Positions 24,255 to 33,967 are shown, counted from the stretch's first letter. The stretch is DNA of 64,000 nucleotides from an uncultured delta proteobacterium (GCA_903843965.1 CAIMRY010000006.1:98642-162641), one strand, 5' to 3'. Notes: a model not told the origin generated them from the letters alone. Translations and numbers: made by a program.

Positions 24255-24597
24255 GGACCCCCAGGCCGCGCAGGGTCAGGTGGGCCTGGGCGCGGCAAAA
24301 CAGGAAATATGGGGGTTTCTATCCCATCCGGTCCGTGGCCGCAAGCTTTGGCGGGCAAAGCCGGGGTTCAGGCCGCGCCGCCTGGAGCGCTCGCTCTTCT
24401 GGGGTCGTCCGCCTGATTGGGTACGCTTGCCGTGCCCGGCGCGTCAACGCCTTTCTACAGGTCAAAGCTGCCCGGCTCGCCCACGCTCTTCGGCGTCAAC
24501 GCCGTCCAGTCCATCAACGCCGTTCAGGCCGCACGGCGCGCAGCGGCGGTTCAGGGGGGCTCAAGCGTGGGGAGAGTCTCGGGGGCAAAGCCGGGGT
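24255..24597. other. Gene-free stretch with a 31-bp direct repeat
   Basis: 343 bases between two minus-strand genes. It holds a direct repeat (24354-24384 and 24584-24614, second copy overlapping the end of the kinase gene), plus gtcaacgcc/atcaacgcc short repeats near 24440-24530. No ORF and no clear terminator seen. Confidence 0.5.
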
Positions 24598-24614
24598 TCA
24601 GGCCGCTCCGCCTG
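24354..24614 (+). repeat. Pair of near-identical 31-bp direct repeats 230 bp apart
   Basis: GGCAAAGCCGGGGTTCAGGC followed by cgcgccgcctgg (first copy) or cgctccgcctgg (second copy); only one base differs. The second copy supplies the last codons and stop of the kinase gene. This may mark a past duplication or deletion event. Confidence 0.8.
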
Positions 24615-27066
24615 GCTTGCCCGTGGTTTTGGGCCTGCCCGGCGCGCCCGGCTCGTCGATGTCGTCGTCGATGTCGTCCGGCTCGTCGATGTCGTCCGGC
24701 CCGTCGCAGGCGCAGGGCTCGACGAGGTCGCCCGGCACGTCCAGGATCTCCGAGTCAGGGCTGTTGTCCAGGGGGGTGTGGAAGCTGAGGCACAGGGAGA
24801 AGGTGCTGCCCACTCCGGGGGTGCTCTCCACCGTGACGTTGCCGCCCATCTTCGCCGCCAGCTCGCGCACGATGGCCAGGCCCAGGCCCGTGCCCTGGTA
24901 GTGCTTGGTCAGCGGCTCCTCGGCCTGGACAAAGGGCTCGAACAGGCTCTGCGTGTGTTCCGTGGCGATGCCGATGCCCGTGTCCGCCACCCGGATGCGC
25001 AAGGTGCAGACGCCCTCGGCCTTGCTGACCAGGGCCGCGTCCAGGGTCACGCCGCCCTGGTGGGTGAATTTCAGCGCGTTGTCCAGCAGGTGGTGCAGGG
25101 CCTGGCCCAGGCGCAGGGGGTCGCCCAAAAGAATTTGCTCCAGGGCGCCCGCCTGCCCGTTCAAGGAGAGGGTCAGGCCTTTGGCCTCGGCCAGGTTCTG
25201 CATCTCCATCTCCAGGGAGGCCAGCACCTCGGCCAGGGTGAAGGGCCGGTGCTCCAGGATCAGCTGGCCCGCGCCCAGGGCCGCGAAGTCCAGGATGTCG
25301 TTGATCAGGTCCGTGATCCTTTGGGTGGTCTCCAGGGCGTAGCCCAGGTACTCGCGCTGCTCCGGCGGCAGCACGTCGGCCATGGCCAGGAGTTCGAGCA
25401 TGCCGGACAAGCCGTTCAAGGGCGTGCGCAGCTCGTGGCTCATGTTGGTCACGAGGTCGTCTTTGGCGCGGCTGGCGGCCTCGGCGGCCTCCTTGGCGGC
25501 CAGCAGGGCCTGCTCGGAGAGCCTGCGCTCGGTGATGTCGCGGGAGAAGCTGGCGATCTGGCAAACCGAGCCGTCCTCGCCGAAGATAGGGTACAGGCGG
25601 ATGGCGTAGGTGCGGCCTTCGCGCTCCTCCTCGAAGCGCAGGGCCGAGCGCAGGCGCACCACCTCCTCGAAGCGTTCGCGGCGGCCGTTGCGCACGTAGT
25701 CGGGGATGAGGTCGAGGATGTTCTTGCCCACCAGCTGCGGGGCGGTGGAGTTGCGGCGGCGGGCCGCGCTCTCGTTCATGGACAGCACGCGGCCGTCGGG
25801 CACGAGGAGCAGCAGCCCGTCGGCCGAGGCGTTGAACACGGCGCGTAGGCGCTCCTCGCTCTCGAACAGGGCCTTGCGGCTGGCCTGCTGCTCGGCCTGG
25901 GCCCGCTCCAGGCCCTCGGCCATGTTGTCGAAGGTGCGGGCCAGTTCGCCCAGTTCGCTGGCGTTGCCAGGGTCCTTGGGCCCCATGTGCGAGCGCGCGG
26001 CGAAGTTGCCCGAGCCCAGCCCGCGCACGGCGGTCATCAGCCGCGCCACGGGCGCCAGGATGTAGCGCCGGCCCCACAGCCTGGTCAGGACAAGCGCCAG
26101 CAGGGTGTTCACCAGCAGGGCCGTGAGCTGGCGCATGAGCTTGGCGCTGCTCTCCGCGTACACGGCGGACTTGGGGATGCCCACGCGGACGTAGCAGATC
26201 TCCTCCTTGCAGATGTCCAGCCGACGCATGACGTAAAAGCGCTCCACCCCGTCCATGCCGGTGGACCAGCCCGAGGACTCGGCCACATTATTCCGGATCA
26301 GCGCGGCGTGGTCTTCGGGCAGGGCGGCTCCCAGGGTGTGCGGAAGGTCCGGCACGCGGAACAGGATGCGCCCGTTCAGGCCCGCCAGGACAACGGTGGT
26401 GCCCAGGGGCATGCCCGCGTTCAGGATGTTTTTGGAGGCGTGGGTCAGGGCCATCTGCGCGGCCAGCACCAGCACCGTGCCGCCCTTTTCGTCGCGCACG
26501 GGCGCGGCGTAGGTGACAACGGTCTCGCCCGCGCCCACGGGCCGACTGGTTGCGTCGGCCTCGGCCCGGCCCACGCCCACGGAAAAGCCCTGGCCCTGCA
26601 GGGCGTCCATGACGGCCTGGTCGTCCACGAGGCTTGTGCCGGCCTTCACGGGCCGGGCCGAGGCCAGGACGCCGCCGTCCGGCCGCACCAGCATCAGGTT
26701 CTGGTATTCCGGGGCCAGCTTGGCGAAGCTGGCCAGGGACCCGGCGCAGTCGACCCTGGCCGCCCCGGCGTTGCACTTCTGCACCAGGGGGTTGGCGGCC
26801 ATGAGCTCCAGGAACAGGCGGGTGGTGCGCGTCTGCTGGGCCAGGTCGTCGGCGATCATGACCGCTGCGTGGGCCGTTTGCTCCAGGGCCAGGCGCTGCT
26901 CCATGTCGCGCTCGTCCAGGTGGCTCCACAGGGTCAGCCCCAACAGCGGCACCAGGGCCACGGCCACCAGGGCCAGCAGCACCATGTGCAGGCTGCGCAT
27001 GGTGCGCGTCTGCGGGGGTAGGCCGGGGACGCTCCCGGCGTGCTCTGACGTGGGGGGGGTGCTCAA
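24598..27066 (-). CDS. Sensor histidine kinase (dCache-HAMP-PAS-HisKA-HATPase)
   Basis: 822 residues. TM1 is near 26-46 ([19 protein letters not shown]). A periplasmic Cache-like region follows (about 50-305), then TM2 and HAMP (about 310-385) and a PAS domain (about 395-515, ending [11 protein letters not shown]). The phospho-acceptor His is near 542 in [13 protein letters not shown], and the ATPase has [17 protein letters not shown] and GTGLGLAIV. The TTG start is preferred because GAGG lies 6 bases upstream; the next good Met is about 22 codons in. No receiver domain is fused; the neighbouring gene, 12 bases upstream in the operon, supplies one. The C-terminus ends in an acidic DDID repeat. 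The signal sensed is unknown. Confidence 0.88.
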   Translation of the reverse strand: MSTPPTSEHAGSVPGLPPQTRTMRSLHMVLLALVAVALVPLLGLTLWSHLDERDMEQRLALEQTAHAAVMIADDLAQQTRTTRLFLELMAANPLVQKCNAGAARVDCAGSLASFAKLAPEYQNLMLVRPDGGVLASARPVKAGTSLVDDQAVMDALQGQGFSVGVGRAEADATSRPVGAGETVVTYAAPVRDEKGGTVLVLAAQMALTHASKNILNAGMPLGTTVVLAGLNGRILFRVPDLPHTLGAALPEDHAALIRNNVAESSGWSTGMDGVERFYVMRRLDICKEEICYVRVGIPKSAVYAESSAKLMRQLTALLVNTLLALVLTRLWGRRYILAPVARLMTAVRGLGSGNFAARSHMGPKDPGNASELGELARTFDNMAEGLERAQAEQQASRKALFESEERLRAVFNASADGLLLLVPDGRVLSMNESAARRRNSTAPQLVGKNILDLIPDYVRNGRRERFEEVVRLRSALRFEEEREGRTYAIRLYPIFGEDGSVCQIASFSRDITERRLSEQALLAAKEAAEAASRAKDDLVTNMSHELRTPLNGLSGMLELLAMADVLPPEQREYLGYALETTQRITDLINDILDFAALGAGQLILEHRPFTLAEVLASLEMEMQNLAEAKGLTLSLNGQAGALEQILLGDPLRLGQALHHLLDNALKFTHQGGVTLDAALVSKAEGVCTLRIRVADTGIGIATEHTQSLFEPFVQAEEPLTKHYQGTGLGLAIVRELAAKMGGNVTVESTPGVGSTFSLCLSFHTPLDNSPDSEILDVPGDLVEPCACDGPDDIDEPDDIDDDIDEPGAPGRPKTTGKPGGAA

Positions 27067-27078
27067 GTCAGGCCTCTG

Positions 27079-29250
27079 TCAGTTGCCGGTCTTGGGGCAG
27101 CAAATGCCGAGCATCTCCAGGGCGCGGTCCTGGGCCAGGGGCTTGGAGAACAGGAAGCCCTGCCCGCACTCGCAGCTTAAGTCAGCCAAAAAGGCGCGCT
27201 GGCGCTCGGTTTCTATGCCCTCGGCCACCACATCCAGGCCCAGGTTGTGGGCCAGGCTGACGATGGTGCGCACGATGACCAGGTTCTCGAAGGCGTCCAT
27301 GTCCGAAACGAAGCTGCGGTCGACCTTGAGCGTGTTGATGGGGAAGCGCTGCAGATAGGCGAGCGACGAGTAGCCGGTGCCGAAGTCGTCGATGCTGACC
27401 TTGGCGCCGATCTCGCGCAGGCCGCGCAGCTTATGCACCACGCTTTCCGGGTTCTGCATCACCAACGTCTCGGTGATCTCGACCTTGAGGCGGCTGGGAT
27501 CAAGACGCGACTCGTCCAGGGCGCGCGCCAGGTAGCGCATCAGGTCCGGCTGGGCGAACTGCTTGGCCGAGAGGTTCACGGCGATGGTGAAGTTCTTGGG
27601 CAGGTTGAAGTCGCGCTCCCAGCGCGCCGCCTCGCGGCAGGCCTCCATCAGGGCCCAGGCGCCGATGGGCACGATGAGCCCGGTCTGCTCGGCGTAGGGG
27701 ACGAAGTCGTTCGGGGGCACCAGGATGCTGCCCACCTGCCAGCGGATCAGCGCCTCGAATCCGGCCAGGGTGTTGTCCACCAGGTTGAAGATGGGCTGGT
27801 AGTGCAGGCGGAACTCGCTCCGCTCCAGGGCGTTGTGCAGGCTTTGGTGCACGGTGAGCGCGTACTGGGCGCGTTTGCGCATGGCCCATTTGAAGACCTT
27901 GATCTTGCCGCCGCCCAGGGCGCGGGCGTGCTCCATGGCCAGGGCGGCGTCCTGCAGGAGCTCCTCCGGCTGGGCGTATTCCGACGGGCCCAGCACCACG
28001 CCCATGCTGGCCGTGAAGTGCAACTGGTGGCCGTCCATGTCGAGCACCCGGGACAGCTCCAGGCCGATGCGCCGGGCCACGCGCAGGGCCTCGCCCGGGG
28101 TTTTCAGCTCCTCCAGGATCAGGCCAAACTCGTCCGGCCCGCAGCGCGACACGGTGTCCAGCCCGCGAGCGACGCCCTGGATGCGCTCGGCCACGGTGCG
28201 CAGCACCAGGTCGCCCGAGGCGTAGCCCAGGCTGCTGTTGATGGGCTTGAAGTTGTCCAGGTCGAGGAAGATCACCGCGTACAGGTAGTTGAGCCTGCGG
28301 CGCGAGCGCTCCATGGCCTGGTCCAGGCGGTTCAGGAACAGGGCGCGGTTGGCCAGGCCGGTCAGCGGGTCCTGGAAGGTGCGCTCGTGCAGGGTCTCCT
28401 CGGCCTTGCGCCGGGGGGTGATGTCCTCGGCCACCAAGACCACCAGGTTCGGACCCGGAACATAGGCCGAGACGCGCAGCCAGCGCTTCAGCTCGCCCAG
28501 GTAGCCTTCGAATTGGGCCGGCTGGCCCGTGCGCGCCACCTGGGTCACGAAGTCGTTCCAGTATTCCTCCAGGTTGGGCAGCACGGCCCCGACGTGCTTG
28601 TCCAGCAGGGCCTCGCGCGGGCGCTCAATAATCTGCTCCATGGCCGGGTTGACCTCCACGATGCGCGAAAGCCCCAGGCCGGAGAGCGCGCCGTCCTCAA
28701 AGGAGAGCAGGGCGAAGCCGTTGAACATGGAGGTGAACAGGCTTTGGAAGCGGGCGCGGCTGTCGGAAAGGGCCAGGGCCGAGGATCTGAGCTCGGCCAC
28801 GGTGCGCTCCAGGGCGGCGCCCGCCTGTTTGAGCGCCATGCGCTGGCGGTGCATCTCCACGAAGACCTGGACCTTGCTCTTCAGGATGCCGTGCTCAAAC
28901 GGCTTGATGAGGTAGTCCACGGCGCCGGTCTCGTAGCCCTTGAAGACGTGGCGCTGCTCTTTGCTGATGGCGGTGACGAAGATGATGGGGATGTGCCGGG
29001 TGGTCTCGTCCGCGCGCACGCGCTCGGCCGTGGTGAAGCCGTCCATGCCGGGCATCATCACGTCCATGAGGATGAGCGCGAAGTCGTGCTTGGGCATCAG
29101 CTTCAGGGCTTCAAACCCGCTGCGGGCGGTGATGATGTTCACGCCCTGGCGGCGGAGCAAACCAGACAAGAGCAGGAGGTTGACCTGCTCATCGTCCACC
29201 GCGAGGACATCCACTGTCTCCACCGCAACCTCGGCTTTGCTCACCAACAT
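27079..29250 (-). CDS. Response regulator with PAS, degenerate GGDEF and intact EAL (c-di-GMP phosphodiesterase)
   Basis: About 723 residues. An N-terminal receiver has its phospho-acceptor Asp near 60 (LILMDVMMPGMDG) and the conserved Lys in LIKPFEHG. A PAS-like region spans about 165-280. The GGDEF site reads RCGPDEFG, so GG is changed to GP and cyclase activity is doubtful. The EAL domain keeps FEALIRW near 498, NLSAKQF, EITETLV, IDDFGTGYSSLAYL and AEGIET, so c-di-GMP hydrolysis is likely. Start choice: AGAGGAG precedes a cluster of ATG 29250, TTG 29247 and GTG 29244; by spacing the GTG is best, but ATG is listed. First gene of an operon with the kinase, its probable partner. Confidence 0.88.
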   Translation of the reverse strand: MLVSKAEVAVETVDVLAVDDEQVNLLLLSGLLRRQGVNIITARSGFEALKLMPKHDFALILMDVMMPGMDGFTTAERVRADETTRHIPIIFVTAISKEQRHVFKGYETGAVDYLIKPFEHGILKSKVQVFVEMHRQRMALKQAGAALERTVAELRSSALALSDSRARFQSLFTSMFNGFALLSFEDGALSGLGLSRIVEVNPAMEQIIERPREALLDKHVGAVLPNLEEYWNDFVTQVARTGQPAQFEGYLGELKRWLRVSAYVPGPNLVVLVAEDITPRRKAEETLHERTFQDPLTGLANRALFLNRLDQAMERSRRRLNYLYAVIFLDLDNFKPINSSLGYASGDLVLRTVAERIQGVARGLDTVSRCGPDEFGLILEELKTPGEALRVARRIGLELSRVLDMDGHQLHFTASMGVVLGPSEYAQPEELLQDAALAMEHARALGGGKIKVFKWAMRKRAQYALTVHQSLHNALERSEFRLHYQPIFNLVDNTLAGFEALIRWQVGSILVPPNDFVPYAEQTGLIVPIGAWALMEACREAARWERDFNLPKNFTIAVNLSAKQFAQPDLMRYLARALDESRLDPSRLKVEITETLVMQNPESVVHKLRGLREIGAKVSIDDFGTGYSSLAYLQRFPINTLKVDRSFVSDMDAFENLVIVRTIVSLAHNLGLDVVAEGIETERQRAFLADLSCECGQGFLFSKPLAQDRALEMLGICCPKTGN

Positions 29251-29448
29251 GCTCCTCTCGTCCTGCGCTAAAAAGTCCAAGCAAGGAGGCTTACTTAAAA
29301 TGGTTACTCCATGATTGGAGCGTTGTACAGCCCCATTCCAGGGGTTGGTGCGCAGCCGTCCAGTTTCCCGTTGTCTGGTGCGAATTCTTCATGTATACGT
29401 ATTTGTGCGGGTATATGCTCAGTCGCGTGCCCCGGAGGTCGAAACACC

Positions 29449-30693
29449 ATGCCCACGTCCTTTGCTTCGCCAGTGCCGGCTCCAACAGGCGCAGACATCG
29501 AAAGGTTGTTGGCTGAGGAGAATATCGCCATCTTTTTTCAGCCGGTGGTCAGCGTGCGCGGCAAGTCCATTCTGGGGTTTGAGGCCTTCTCGCGCAGCAT
29601 CGGCGGGGAGGGCGCGCGCATGGACGCCCTGGACCTGTTCTCCCAGCCCTGGGACGCGAGCGTGCGCCTGCGCCTGTGCCGCCTGTGCCGCCGCAAGGCC
29701 CTGGAGGCCTTTCGGCCCATAGCCGAGCGCCACCCGAAGATGATGCTTTTTTTGAACGTGGACGCCGTGGGCGTGACCGCAGCCGACAAGCCCGGACACC
29801 TGGCCACCATCTGCGAGGGCATGGGCCTGTCCGGCCGACGGGTGATCATCGAGCTGGAGCGCACCGGCCTCAACACCCCGGAGGTGGCGCGCTTCATCAA
29901 GTTCTACCGCGAGCGCGGGTTCAAGCTCTCCCTTGACGCCATGGACGGAATTTCGATCCCCACTGAGGAGATCCTCACCTTCCAGCCCGACTACATCAAG
30001 CTCGACCGCCCGGCCTTCACCGACGTTGCGGGCAAGGAGTTCAAGCGCGACCTGGTGGCCGGGCTGTGCCGATTGGCCGACCGCACCGGCTCCGTGGTGG
30101 TGGCCAAGAACGTGGAGAGCGAGGACGAGGCCACGCGCCTGCTGGAATGGGGCGTGAACATCCAGCAGGGCTACTGCTACACCAAGGACAAGGAGTGCCA
30201 GGAGAAGGACCCCATCCGCGCCTTCCTCATCAAGGTCGAGGAGATCAACCGCCGCTACCGCGAGCACGCCGAGTTGGAGGTGGCCGACAAGCGCAAGCGC
30301 TTTGAGGACTTTCACAAGGTGCTGCGCAAGGTGGCGGGCAAGATGGGCGAGAGCTATCTCCAGGACCTTCCGGCCGTGGCCGAGCGCTTCGCCCAGACCG
30401 AGGAGACCCTTTTGTGCGTCTACCTGCTGGACCAGAACGGGGTGCAGCTTATCCCGCGCGCCTTCAAGCACAGCCTGGTGACCGAGACGCCGCTGCTCGG
30501 GCCGGAACACGGTCGCGGCGAGGACATGAGCCTGCGCGAGGACGTGGTGCACCTCAAGAGCGGTTTTGACAAGTACGTGTCCCAGCCGTTCATTTCGGTC
30601 CACGCCCGCGTGCCCGCCTGCACCATCTCCGCGCGCTTCTACAACCGCGAGAACAGGCCGCTGATCCTCTGCCTGGAGTTTCTGACCCCTTAG
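29449..30693 (+). CDS. Degenerate EAL-domain protein with an extra C-terminal domain
   Basis: 414 residues; GGAGG precedes the ATG at 29449. Residues about 25-260 follow the EAL fold (IAIFFQPVVSVRGKSILGF near 27), but key motifs are lost: EAL is EAF, the IDDFGTG loop reads LDAMDGIS, and AEGVET is AKNVES. It is therefore unlikely to hydrolyse c-di-GMP and may bind it or a protein partner. Residues about 290-414 form a second domain (TEETLLCVYLLDQNGVQLI near 318; RFYNRENRPLILCLEF at the end) that resembles PDC/Cache-like sensory folds following EAL domains; this is a weak call. It is transcribed away from the kinase/phosphodiesterase operon, which suggests a shared circuit. Confidence 0.8.
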   Translation: MPTSFASPVPAPTGADIERLLAEENIAIFFQPVVSVRGKSILGFEAFSRSIGGEGARMDALDLFSQPWDASVRLRLCRLCRRKALEAFRPIAERHPKMMLFLNVDAVGVTAADKPGHLATICEGMGLSGRRVIIELERTGLNTPEVARFIKFYRERGFKLSLDAMDGISIPTEEILTFQPDYIKLDRPAFTDVAGKEFKRDLVAGLCRLADRTGSVVVAKNVESEDEATRLLEWGVNIQQGYCYTKDKECQEKDPIRAFLIKVEEINRRYREHAELEVADKRKRFEDFHKVLRKVAGKMGESYLQDLPAVAERFAQTEETLLCVYLLDQNGVQLIPRAFKHSLVTETPLLGPEHGRGEDMSLREDVVHLKSGFDKYVSQPFISVHARVPACTISARFYNRENRPLILCLEFLTP

Positions 30694-30750
30694 CGCACGG
30701 CCCGGCGCGGAGAACGCGGAGAACGGGATATCGCGGCCAACGCGGCCAGC

Positions 30751-30792
30751 AAAAAACCGGCCCGGCCTCGCCCTGTGCGGGTGGCCGGGCCG
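30751..30792 (-). terminator. Rho-independent terminator of the PEGA gene (possibly bidirectional)
   Basis: Read on the minus strand: CGGCCCGGCC, loop, GGCCGGGCCGG, TTTTTT. The stem is 10 bp of pure G/C. It lies between the convergent EAL and PEGA genes and may serve both. Confidence 0.85.
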
Positions 30793-30845
30793 AGCCGTGT
30801 GAAGAGCCGTCGTGCCGGGGCGAAAGCGGCCGCGCCGGGCTTTTG

Positions 30846-31265
30846 CTAGTTGTCCGGGTTCGGGTCCTTGCTCAGGTCCTTCAGCACGCGCTTGAGCACG
30901 CCCATGCCCAGGCCCACCGCCGTGTCGACCACGCTGTCCGTGTCGCGCACGTTCAGCTCGCCGGGCTTGTAGAGCCGGACGGTGACGATATCCGGGCTCA
31001 GCGCCGTGCCGCCCCCGGACGCGGGCCGCACCGGGATGTCCTTCTGGGCGTAGTCGTCCTTGACGATGGTCAGCAGGTGGCTCTGGTCCGTGGTCATCTC
31101 CACGCTGCACGGGGTGGCGTCGCAGACCTGCGCCCCGTCGAGAAAGACCAGCGCGCCGCCCGGATCGGTGCTCACAGGCACCTTCTGGGTGGTCACGCAG
31201 CCGCAGCAGGCCAGGGCCGCGCACAGCGCGCCGAGGCCGAACAACCGGCGATACAGTGTGGACAT
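30846..31265 (-). CDS. Small exported PEGA-domain protein, probable lipoprotein
   Basis: 139 residues; AAGGAGG precedes the ATG. The N-terminus MSTLYRRLFGLGALCAALAC is a signal sequence ending in cysteines (CCGC) that could be lipidated, though the lipobox is not canonical. Residues about 30-90 match the PEGA pattern: STDPGGALVFLDGAQVC, then TPCSVEM. PEGA domains are short beta modules of surface or periplasmic proteins. The tail is charged. No clear partner nearby; it is likely monocistronic with its own terminator. Confidence 0.75.
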   Translation of the reverse strand: MSTLYRRLFGLGALCAALACCGCVTTQKVPVSTDPGGALVFLDGAQVCDATPCSVEMTTDQSHLLTIVKDDYAQKDIPVRPASGGGTALSPDIVTVRLYKPGELNVRDTDSVVDTAVGLGMGVLKRVLKDLSKDPNPDN

Positions 31266-31398
31266 CCCCCCTCCTTGGGCCCGCGCCTGGCGGACCTTTG
31301 CGCGCATCCTAGCGCGCCGGGACGGCGGTGGCAAGGCCCGGGCTGGCAGGGTCCGGGCTGGCAAAGTCCGCGCGGGCATGGCTGGGCGCGCGGGGCCT

Positions 31399-32163
31399 TT
31401 AGCCCTCGCTCGGCGCTGGCTTGGCCGCCGTTTTGGCTGGCGGCTTGCCCGACACGTTGCCCGACACGTTGCCCGGCGGCTGCTCCAGGCCCAGGGCCGC
31501 CCGCACGCTCTCAATGCCGCGCGCCTCCACAAAGCGCGCCGTGCGCTGGCAGGGCTTGGCGTTGGCGCGGTAGTGCTCCAGCGCTTTGCCCACCAGGTGC
31601 AGCGCCTGGTCCGCGTCGAGCCCGCCGGCCAGTTCGTCGCCCACGCGGGGCCGCCCGCCCGCGTTGCCGCCAAAGACCACGGTCCAGCCGCTCTTGCGGC
31701 CCACCAGCCCGATGTCGCGCACGTAGGACTCCCCGCAGCACATGGGGCAGCCGGACACGCCCACCTTGACCTTGGCCGGGAGGTCCAGGCCGGAGAACAG
31801 CGCCTCCAGCCGCGCGCCCAGGCTCAGGGAGTCCTGCTGGCCATAGCCGCAGGCCGCCGTGCCCGGGCAGGCCTGCACATAGTGCATGCCGTGCTTCACC
31901 GCGCGGCCCTCGCCCATGCTCAGGCAGCTCTGCACGCCGGGCACGTCCTCGCCCTTGATGCCCAAAAGCGCCACCCGCTGGCCCGAGGTCAGCTTGGCGA
32001 TTGGGATGTCGTATTTGCGGATGGCCTGGGCCAGGGACTCCAGCTGGTCCGCGCTGATGATGCCCGAGGGCAGGCGCGTGACGATGGCGTAGGAGTCCGC
32101 CCCGCGCTGGGCGATGGCTCCCTTGGGCGCTGGCTGGGCGTTGTCTTTCCTGATGATGCTCAT
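31399..32163 (-). CDS. Small siroheme/[4Fe-4S] sulfite (nitrite) reductase-like protein
   Basis: 254 residues; GGAGG precedes the ATG. It carries the siroheme-iron-sulfur cysteines CPGTAAC (C-x5-C) near 139 and CPMCC (C-x3-C) near 180, preceded by the ferredoxin-like half-domain (ITRLPSG-type stretch near 30, LTSGQRVALLGI near 63). The size is close to the compact low-spin assimilatory-type sulfite reductase of Desulfovibrio (about 220 residues), which is about half the size of normal enzymes. The C-terminal extension (about 215-254) is Lys/Ala/Pro-rich. It may reduce sulfite or nitrite; the physiological role of this small family is unclear. Confidence 0.82.
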   Translation of the reverse strand: MSIIRKDNAQPAPKGAIAQRGADSYAIVTRLPSGIISADQLESLAQAIRKYDIPIAKLTSGQRVALLGIKGEDVPGVQSCLSMGEGRAVKHGMHYVQACPGTAACGYGQQDSLSLGARLEALFSGLDLPAKVKVGVSGCPMCCGESYVRDIGLVGRKSGWTVVFGGNAGGRPRVGDELAGGLDADQALHLVGKALEHYRANAKPCQRTARFVEARGIESVRAALGLEQPPGNVSGNVSGKPPAKTAAKPAPSEG

Positions 32164-32524
32164 GGGGTGTCCTCCGTGCTGTCGCCGCGTGGATTTTATG
32201 GTGCGCGGCCAGGAAGAGCACTAGCACAGGCCGAGACAGAGTGTCTTGACTTGCGTCAGGTTTGGGCGGCCAGGGCGCGGCACAACAGGGCCGGCAAAAC
32301 AGGGTGCGGCCTCTGGCTGCCAGGGGTTCCGCCCCTGGACAGGCTGTAATGCCAGAGGCTCCGCCACTGGCCCACACCGCACAAGCCGAAAGGGCTGTTT
32401 CAGGTCTTTCCTGAAACAGCCCTTTCGGCGCGCTGGGGGGTCCGGGGGCCTGAGGCCCCCGGCGGGGTGCAGGGGCTGCGCCCCTGCCGTAGTCAAATGA
32501 CAGTGCCCCTTGCAGAGGGGTCGG
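32164..32524. other. Intergenic stretch with a composite hairpin module
   Basis: 361 bases between two minus-strand genes. It contains, in transcription order after the UDP-glucose pyrophosphorylase stop, hairpins at 32469-32487, 32442-32462 and 32385-32429, then a degenerate ccaggggttccgcccctgg hairpin near 32318-32337. No ORF is supported. Confidence 0.7.
32385..32429 (-). terminator. 20-bp perfect hairpin, family copy A
   Basis: GCCGAAAGGGCTGTTTCAGG, 5-nt loop, then its exact reverse complement. It lies about 100 bases 3' of the UDP-glucose pyrophosphorylase stop. Two GC hairpins stand between it and the gene (32442-32462, loop TGA on the plus strand; 32469-32487). Same family as 35875-35919 and 51322-51366. 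Confidence 0.75.
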
Positions 32525-33967
32525 CTACTCCAGGATGACCTCGCCCTCCAGCCGCGTGTTGTCGGCCACCTTGAGCTGCTTGCGCGCGCGGTTGATGACG
32601 CGCACGTTGCCAACGCACTTGACCCCGCGGCCGAAACGCACGTCGCCGTGGACCTCCAGGCGGTCGCAGGCGATGAGCGAGGGCGCGCCCTTGGGGAAGC
32701 GCTCCTGGAACATGTCGATCTTTTTGTAGTATTTCTGGTCCAGGGCAATGGTCGGCAGGGGCGTTGCGCGCTCAGGGTTCTGCTCGATGGTTTCGAGCTT
32801 GGTGCGGACAAAACAGTCGCTCAGGACCAGGAGCAGGTCCTGGGTGGTCTTGACCGGGGCGAACCGGGCGCGCGGCACCAGCACGGCCCGGGCGTTTTCA
32901 AAGGCGCTGATGGCCGAGCCCATGGCCGTCTCCACCTGGAGCACGGCCGGGGATTCCGGGTCGCGCGGGTCCAGCGTTTTGGGGTTGATGATCAGGTCCA
33001 GCGGCATCATGAGGTTGTCCACGAACACGCGCTCCAGCACCTCCAGGTCCAGCCACAGGGAATTGGTGTTGAAGTAGCGGTGCTTTTCGATGTCGGCGAA
33101 GCTGTCCATCTCGCAGTCCGGGCACTGGGCCTGCTCGCGCAGCATCAGCCGGTCCGACTCCTTGATCCGCGCCAGGTGCCCGCCCTTGCGGTCCTGGGGG
33201 GTGCGCCGGGCCACCTCCATCAGGAAGGGCAGCTGCTCCTTGGCCACGTAGCCCAAGAGGCGCGAGTCCATGACCGCGCCCAGATTGTCGGAGTTGGAGA
33301 TGAAGGCGTAGCGGTAGCCGTGGCGCAGGAGTTTGGACAGCAGCCCGGAAGTGACCAGCGCGGTGTACACGTCGCCGTGGCCGGGCGGGTTCCATTCCAG
33401 CTCCGGGTTCTGGGGCCAGTCGGCCGGGGCCAGGTCGGCCTCCAGGATCTTCGGATACATGTGCTGCACAAAGGCCAGGGGAATGCCCGTGTCGGCGTTG
33501 TCCAGGCCCTCCACCTTGAGCATGGTGTCGCGGTGGGTCTTGAAGCTGTTCATGAACACCAGCGGCAGGGGCGACTTGTACTTTTTGCGCAGCACCTTGG
33601 CCTGGCGCACGATGATGTCCAGGAAGGTGTAGCCGTCCTTGACCGGGATGAGGCTCTTGGCGCGCTCCAGGCCCATGCTGGTGCCCAGGCCGCCGTTGAG
33701 CTTGATGACCACCGTGTGCTTGAGCGCGGCGCGCCCGGCCTCGATGTAGGGCTCCAGATCCTCGTAGGGCGGCACCTCGCCCTCGGCCACGGGCACGATC
33801 TCGACCTCGCTGGTTTTGCCCTGCGCGCCCTGGCAGATCTGGGTGTAGTAGCATTTGAACACGTTGATGACGATGGACGGGATGCGCCGCTCCTCCATCT
33901 TCAGGGCAAAGGGTCGGAACAGGGTGTGCACCGAGGCGTCCTGGGCGGTAAGGCAGGTGATCTTCAT
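32525..33967 (-). CDS. UTP--glucose-1-phosphate uridylyltransferase (eukaryote-type UGPase family)
   Basis: 480 residues, making UDP-glucose from UTP and glucose-1-phosphate. It belongs to the PF01704 (UDPGP) type rather than the bacterial GalU type: VVIKLNGGLGTSMGLERAKSL near 94 is the nucleotide loop, PLVFMNSFKTHRDT near 140, FPWN-like region replaced by NPPGHGDVYTAL near 200, and a C-terminal left-handed beta-helix-like tail (LEVHGDVRFGRGVKC near 440). The start at 33967 is supported by GGAG 6 bases upstream; upstream codons are proline-rich and unsupported. It feeds sugar nucleotides to the glycan region that follows. Confidence 0.9.
   Translation of the reverse strand: MKITCLTAQDASVHTLFRPFALKMEERRIPSIVINVFKCYYTQICQGAQGKTSEVEIVPVAEGEVPPYEDLEPYIEAGRAALKHTVVIKLNGGLGTSMGLERAKSLIPVKDGYTFLDIIVRQAKVLRKKYKSPLPLVFMNSFKTHRDTMLKVEGLDNADTGIPLAFVQHMYPKILEADLAPADWPQNPELEWNPPGHGDVYTALVTSGLLSKLLRHGYRYAFISNSDNLGAVMDSRLLGYVAKEQLPFLMEVARRTPQDRKGGHLARIKESDRLMLREQAQCPDCEMDSFADIEKHRYFNTNSLWLDLEVLERVFVDNLMMPLDLIINPKTLDPRDPESPAVLQVETAMGSAISAFENARAVLVPRARFAPVKTTQDLLLVLSDCFVRTKLETIEQNPERATPLPTIALDQKYYKKIDMFQERFPKGAPSLIACDRLEVHGDVRFGRGVKCVGNVRVINRARKQLKVADNTRLEGEVILE

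Noticed and set aside
22680..24416. 578-codon plus-strand open frame opposite the spermidine-synthase-like gene
   Set aside because: Gln/Gly/Val/His-rich sequence with no domains, antisense to helices and Rossmann motifs on the other strand.
27247..29271. 674-codon plus-strand open frame opposite the REC-GGDEF-EAL gene
   Set aside because: Antisense to a gene with complete receiver and EAL motifs; low-information composition.
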